A DNA stretch of 25,532 bases, taken from assembly GCA_051003795.1 (NCBI GenBank), contig JBPCKZ010000054.1:1-25532 (forward strand). Reading direction: 5' to 3'. Positions 23,669-25,532 of this stretch are shown one piece after another. The translations under genes and the position numbers were made by a program. How positions within the stretch are numbered: the first letter of the stretch is position 1; every line of letters begins with the position of its first letter. The notes below the pieces were generated by a model, which was not told the DNA's origin, did not search any database, and saw only the letters and a list, made by a program, of their open reading frames with translations. The DNA comes from JALYXS01 sp051003795. Its GTDB lineage: Bacteria > Acidobacteriota > Terriglobia > Bryobacterales > Bryobacteraceae.

Positions 23669-24699
23669 CCAGAAGGGATTTTGTATCGCTCACGGCAACG
23701 GCGGCAGCCGCGGCCGCGCCATTGACAGCGGCCACTCCGGACGGCACGCCGCCCAAGACGCGCATGGGCATCGCGGCCACTTCGTACATGACCTACCGGC
23801 GATTTCGCGATCCCTCGGAATTGTTGGAGCATGCTCACGCGCTCGGCGCCGCGGGGATCCAAGCCGGCTTGAACACTACCGATCCCGCGACGCTCAAAAA
23901 GTTGCGCGCGCGCGCCGAGGAGTTGGGCATGTACATCGAAGCGATGGCCGCCCTGCCCAAGAAGGACGATTCCGGCGCGTTCGAAAAATCCGTTCAGGCC
24001 GCGAAAACCGCAGGCGCGCTGTGTATCCGGACAGCCTGCCTCGGCGGACGCCGCTACGAGAATTTCAAGAGCCTTCCGGAATGGCAGCAGTTCACGACCG
24101 AGAGCATCGCGGCCATCAAGCGCGCCGTTCCGATTGTCGAGAAGCAGCGCATTCCGCTCGCAATCGAGAATCACAAGGATTGGACGGTGCACGAGTTGGC
24201 GGCCATCCTGAAAGACAACCCGAGCGAATTCCTTGGCGTTTGCCTCGATTTCGGCAATAATATTTCGCTGCTTGACGATCCCATGGAAGTGGTCGAAACC
24301 TTGGCCCCGCACGCGTTTTCCGTGCACGTCAAAGACATGGGCGTCGAGCCCTACCCGGACGGTTTTCTGCTTTCGGAAGTGCCGCTGGGCGAGGGCGTTC
24401 TCGATCTGAAGAAGATGGTCGCGGCGGTAAGCAAGGCGCGTCCGAACACGCGCATGACGCTTGAGATGATCACGCGCAATCCGCTCGAAGTGCCGTGCCT
24501 AACGGATGGCTACTGGGCGACGTTCCCGGAACGCGGCGGTCTTTATCTAGCGCGAACCTTGCAATGGGTTCGCAAGGAATCGAACCGCTTGTCCGCGCTT
24601 CCGAGAATGGATTTGCAATCGAAGCCCGCGCTGCTTCGCCTCGAAGATGAAAATGTGAAGATCTGCCTGCACTATGCGCGCGAGCAACTGCAGGGCTAG
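23665..24699 (+). CDS. TIM-barrel sugar isomerase/epimerase, Tat-exported (second copy)
   Basis: Protein of 344 residues. The GTG start at 23665 overlaps the preceding stop, and GGAG lies 9 bases upstream. Tat-like leader VTRRDFVSLTATAAAAAAP, then the xylose-isomerase-like barrel with metal ligand pattern Glu168 (AIENHKD), Asp195 (CLDFGNN), His221 (VHVKDMG) and Glu267 (LEMIT). The C-terminal 60 residues (YWATFPERGGLYLARTL onward) form a helical tail absent from the 288-residue relative at 8543-9409. Likely an isomerase, epimerase or keto-glycoside lyase acting on the product of the coupled Gfo/Idh/MocA enzyme. It converges on the prolyl isomerase gene with 15 bases between stops. Confidence 0.92.
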   Translation: MTRRDFVSLTATAAAAAAPLTAATPDGTPPKTRMGIAATSYMTYRRFRDPSELLEHAHALGAAGIQAGLNTTDPATLKKLRARAEELGMYIEAMAALPKKDDSGAFEKSVQAAKTAGALCIRTACLGGRRYENFKSLPEWQQFTTESIAAIKRAVPIVEKQRIPLAIENHKDWTVHELAAILKDNPSEFLGVCLDFGNNISLLDDPMEVVETLAPHAFSVHVKDMGVEPYPDGFLLSEVPLGEGVLDLKKMVAAVSKARPNTRMTLEMITRNPLEVPCLTDGYWATFPERGGLYLARTLQWVRKESNRLSALPRMDLQSKPALLRLEDENVKICLHYAREQLQG

Positions 24700-24714
24700 T
24701 GTTTGGGTTTAGCG

Positions 24715-25532
24715 TTATTTTACCGCCGGCGGTATCGGCGGTACCGGCGTTGCTGCCGTTGGCGCGGGTCCGAAGAAGCCCTCATCGATCGTCACATTGG
24801 CATTTTTCCTCAAATCCTCGACCTCGTTTTTCGCGAGTTCCGGCCGTAATTTTTTCTCGATCTCCGGGCGCACCTCATCGAACGTCTTCGATTCCTTCTG
24901 CTCCACCTTGATGATGTGATATCCGAACGGGGTCTTGATCGGCTCGCTGATCTGGCCGATAGGAAGCGAGAACGCGGCTTGCTCGAACGGGGGCACCATC
25001 TGGCCGTGCTTGAAGAAGCCCAGGTCCCCCCCATTGGCGCCCGAGCCGGTGTCGTCCGATTGCGTTTTCGCCAATTCGGCGAAGTCCGCGCCCGCCACCA
25101 GCTTCTGGCGGATATCCCGCGCTTTCGCCAGCGCCTCCTCGTCCGTCAGTTCCTTCCCGCCGCTCGAGGCCGGGGAAGGCGAACCCTTCGCGCGAATCAG
25201 AATGTGACGCGCTTTCACCTGTTCGTATTCGGACTTATGATCCTCGTAATACTTCCGCGCGGCCGCCTGGTCAACCTTGGCGTTGTCCATCAGATCCTTA
25301 TACAGCGCGCCTGCCAGCAAGTTGTCGCGTTGAAAGGCCAACTGCTGCTGAACCAGGGGCGTTGTATCCAGTTTGCGTTTTTCGGCTTCCTGCGAGAGAA
25401 GCTTTAGGCGGATCAACTGCTCGACGAACTGCCGTTTTCCCGGGCCTTTCGCGGATGCCTGAATCTGTTCGGGAAGCGCGGACACCATCTGGTCATACTT
25501 CGCTTCCGTGACCTTTTCGTTGCCGATTGTCA
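24715..25532 (-). CDS. Parvulin-type peptidyl-prolyl isomerase (SurA/PrsA-like), N-terminus outside the window
   Basis: The frame is open to the right edge (TIGNEKVTEAKYDQMVSALP precedes the first internal Met at 25488), so the gene is cut at its 5' end; 271 codons are visible. An N-terminal helical chaperone region (SurA_N-like, with QFVEQLIRLKLLSQEAEKR) is followed by a parvulin domain from KARHILIRAKG through GGDLGFFKHGQMVPPFEQAAF to TPFGYHIIKVEQ. A Pro-rich tail ends PVPPIPPAVK. Such proteins help fold and deliver outer-membrane or secreted proteins in the periplasm; the leader would lie beyond the window. Its relation to the neighbouring sugar genes is probably only positional. Confidence 0.92.
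   Translation of the reverse strand, partial: TIGNEKVTEAKYDQMVSALPEQIQASAKGPGKRQFVEQLIRLKLLSQEAEKRKLDTTPLVQQQLAFQRDNLLAGALYKDLMDNAKVDQAAARKYYEDHKSEYEQVKARHILIRAKGSPSPASSGGKELTDEEALAKARDIRQKLVAGADFAELAKTQSDDTGSGANGGDLGFFKHGQMVPPFEQAAFSLPIGQISEPIKTPFGYHIIKVEQKESKTFDEVRPEIEKKLRPELAKNEVEDLRKNANVTIDEGFFGPAPTAATPVPPIPPAVK

Noticed and set aside
24721..24734. Perfect 14-base palindrome TACCGCCGGCGGTA near two convergent stops
   Set aside because: It has no loop or T-tract, lies inside the Pro-rich coding end of the prolyl isomerase, and is explained by repeated CCG codons.
1..25532. tRNA, rRNA, CRISPR array, insertion sequence or prophage
   Set aside because: Reading both strands showed no cloverleaf, spaced direct repeats, transposase or integrase motif. 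A dedicated covariance-model scan was not possible here.

Overview
The window reads as a piece of a high-GC chromosome from an acidobacterium of the Bryobacterales/Solibacter type. This is inferred from gene content, since no rRNA or phylogenetic marker beyond tsaB is present. The pointers are Tat-type leaders on Gfo/Idh/MocA dehydrogenases and TIM-barrel epimerases, planctomycete-like c-type heme domains, a PQQ dehydrogenase, M16 peptidase pairs, a DUF5060/DUF4038-type glycosidase, and GTG starts with very tight gene packing. I saw no tRNA, rRNA, CRISPR array, insertion sequence or prophage. Gene density is high and many neighbours share start/stop bases (TGATG, TAGTG, ATGA, GTGA).

Layout. 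(1) 3680 to 5, minus: a catalytic M16 zinc peptidase, its catalytically dead M16 partner and a MoxR-type AAA+ ATPase. A TGATG junction leads into a further gene just outside the window. (2) 3752 to 9409, plus: a compact five-gene operon encoding an enolase-superfamily dehydratase, a Gfo/Idh/MocA dehydrogenase, a cytochrome c/FGE-like fusion, an ApbE flavin transferase and a TIM-barrel sugar isomerase. Most products carry export leaders, so this looks like a periplasmic oxidative sugar pathway. (3) 13159 to 9453, minus: a diheme cytochrome c, a PQQ alcohol dehydrogenase with a lanthanide-type Asp-x-Asp signature, and a secreted esterase. (4) 13160 to 14093: a gene-poor stretch holding a decayed phytanoyl-CoA dioxygenase (PhyH) gene with an in-frame stop and an internal deletion. 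(5) 19784 to 14094, minus: a small conserved hypothetical, an ABC exporter half-transporter, an M19 dipeptidase, a secreted glycosidase-like protein and tsaB, chained by 4-base overlaps and ended by a probable hairpin terminator. (6) 19806 to 20486, plus: a secreted hypothetical whose 3' end runs 95 bases into the convergent zinc alcohol dehydrogenase (21423 to 20392). (7) 21485 to 22213, plus: an SDR oxidoreductase. (8) 22295 to 24699, plus: a second Gfo/Idh/MocA and TIM-barrel pair, translationally coupled. (9) 24715 to the right edge, minus: a parvulin-type prolyl isomerase, cut at its N-terminus.

How the parts may work together. Two independent Gfo/Idh/MocA plus TIM-barrel modules resemble, at family level, systems that oxidise a sugar at C3 and then isomerise or cleave the keto-sugar. 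In the left copy a sugar-acid dehydratase, a c-type heme protein and a flavin transferase are added. The esterase/PQQ dehydrogenase/cytochrome cluster, the glycosidase-like protein, the dipeptidase and the M16 pair give a picture of an organism processing plant or microbial polymers outside the cytoplasm. Substrates cannot be read from the sequence.
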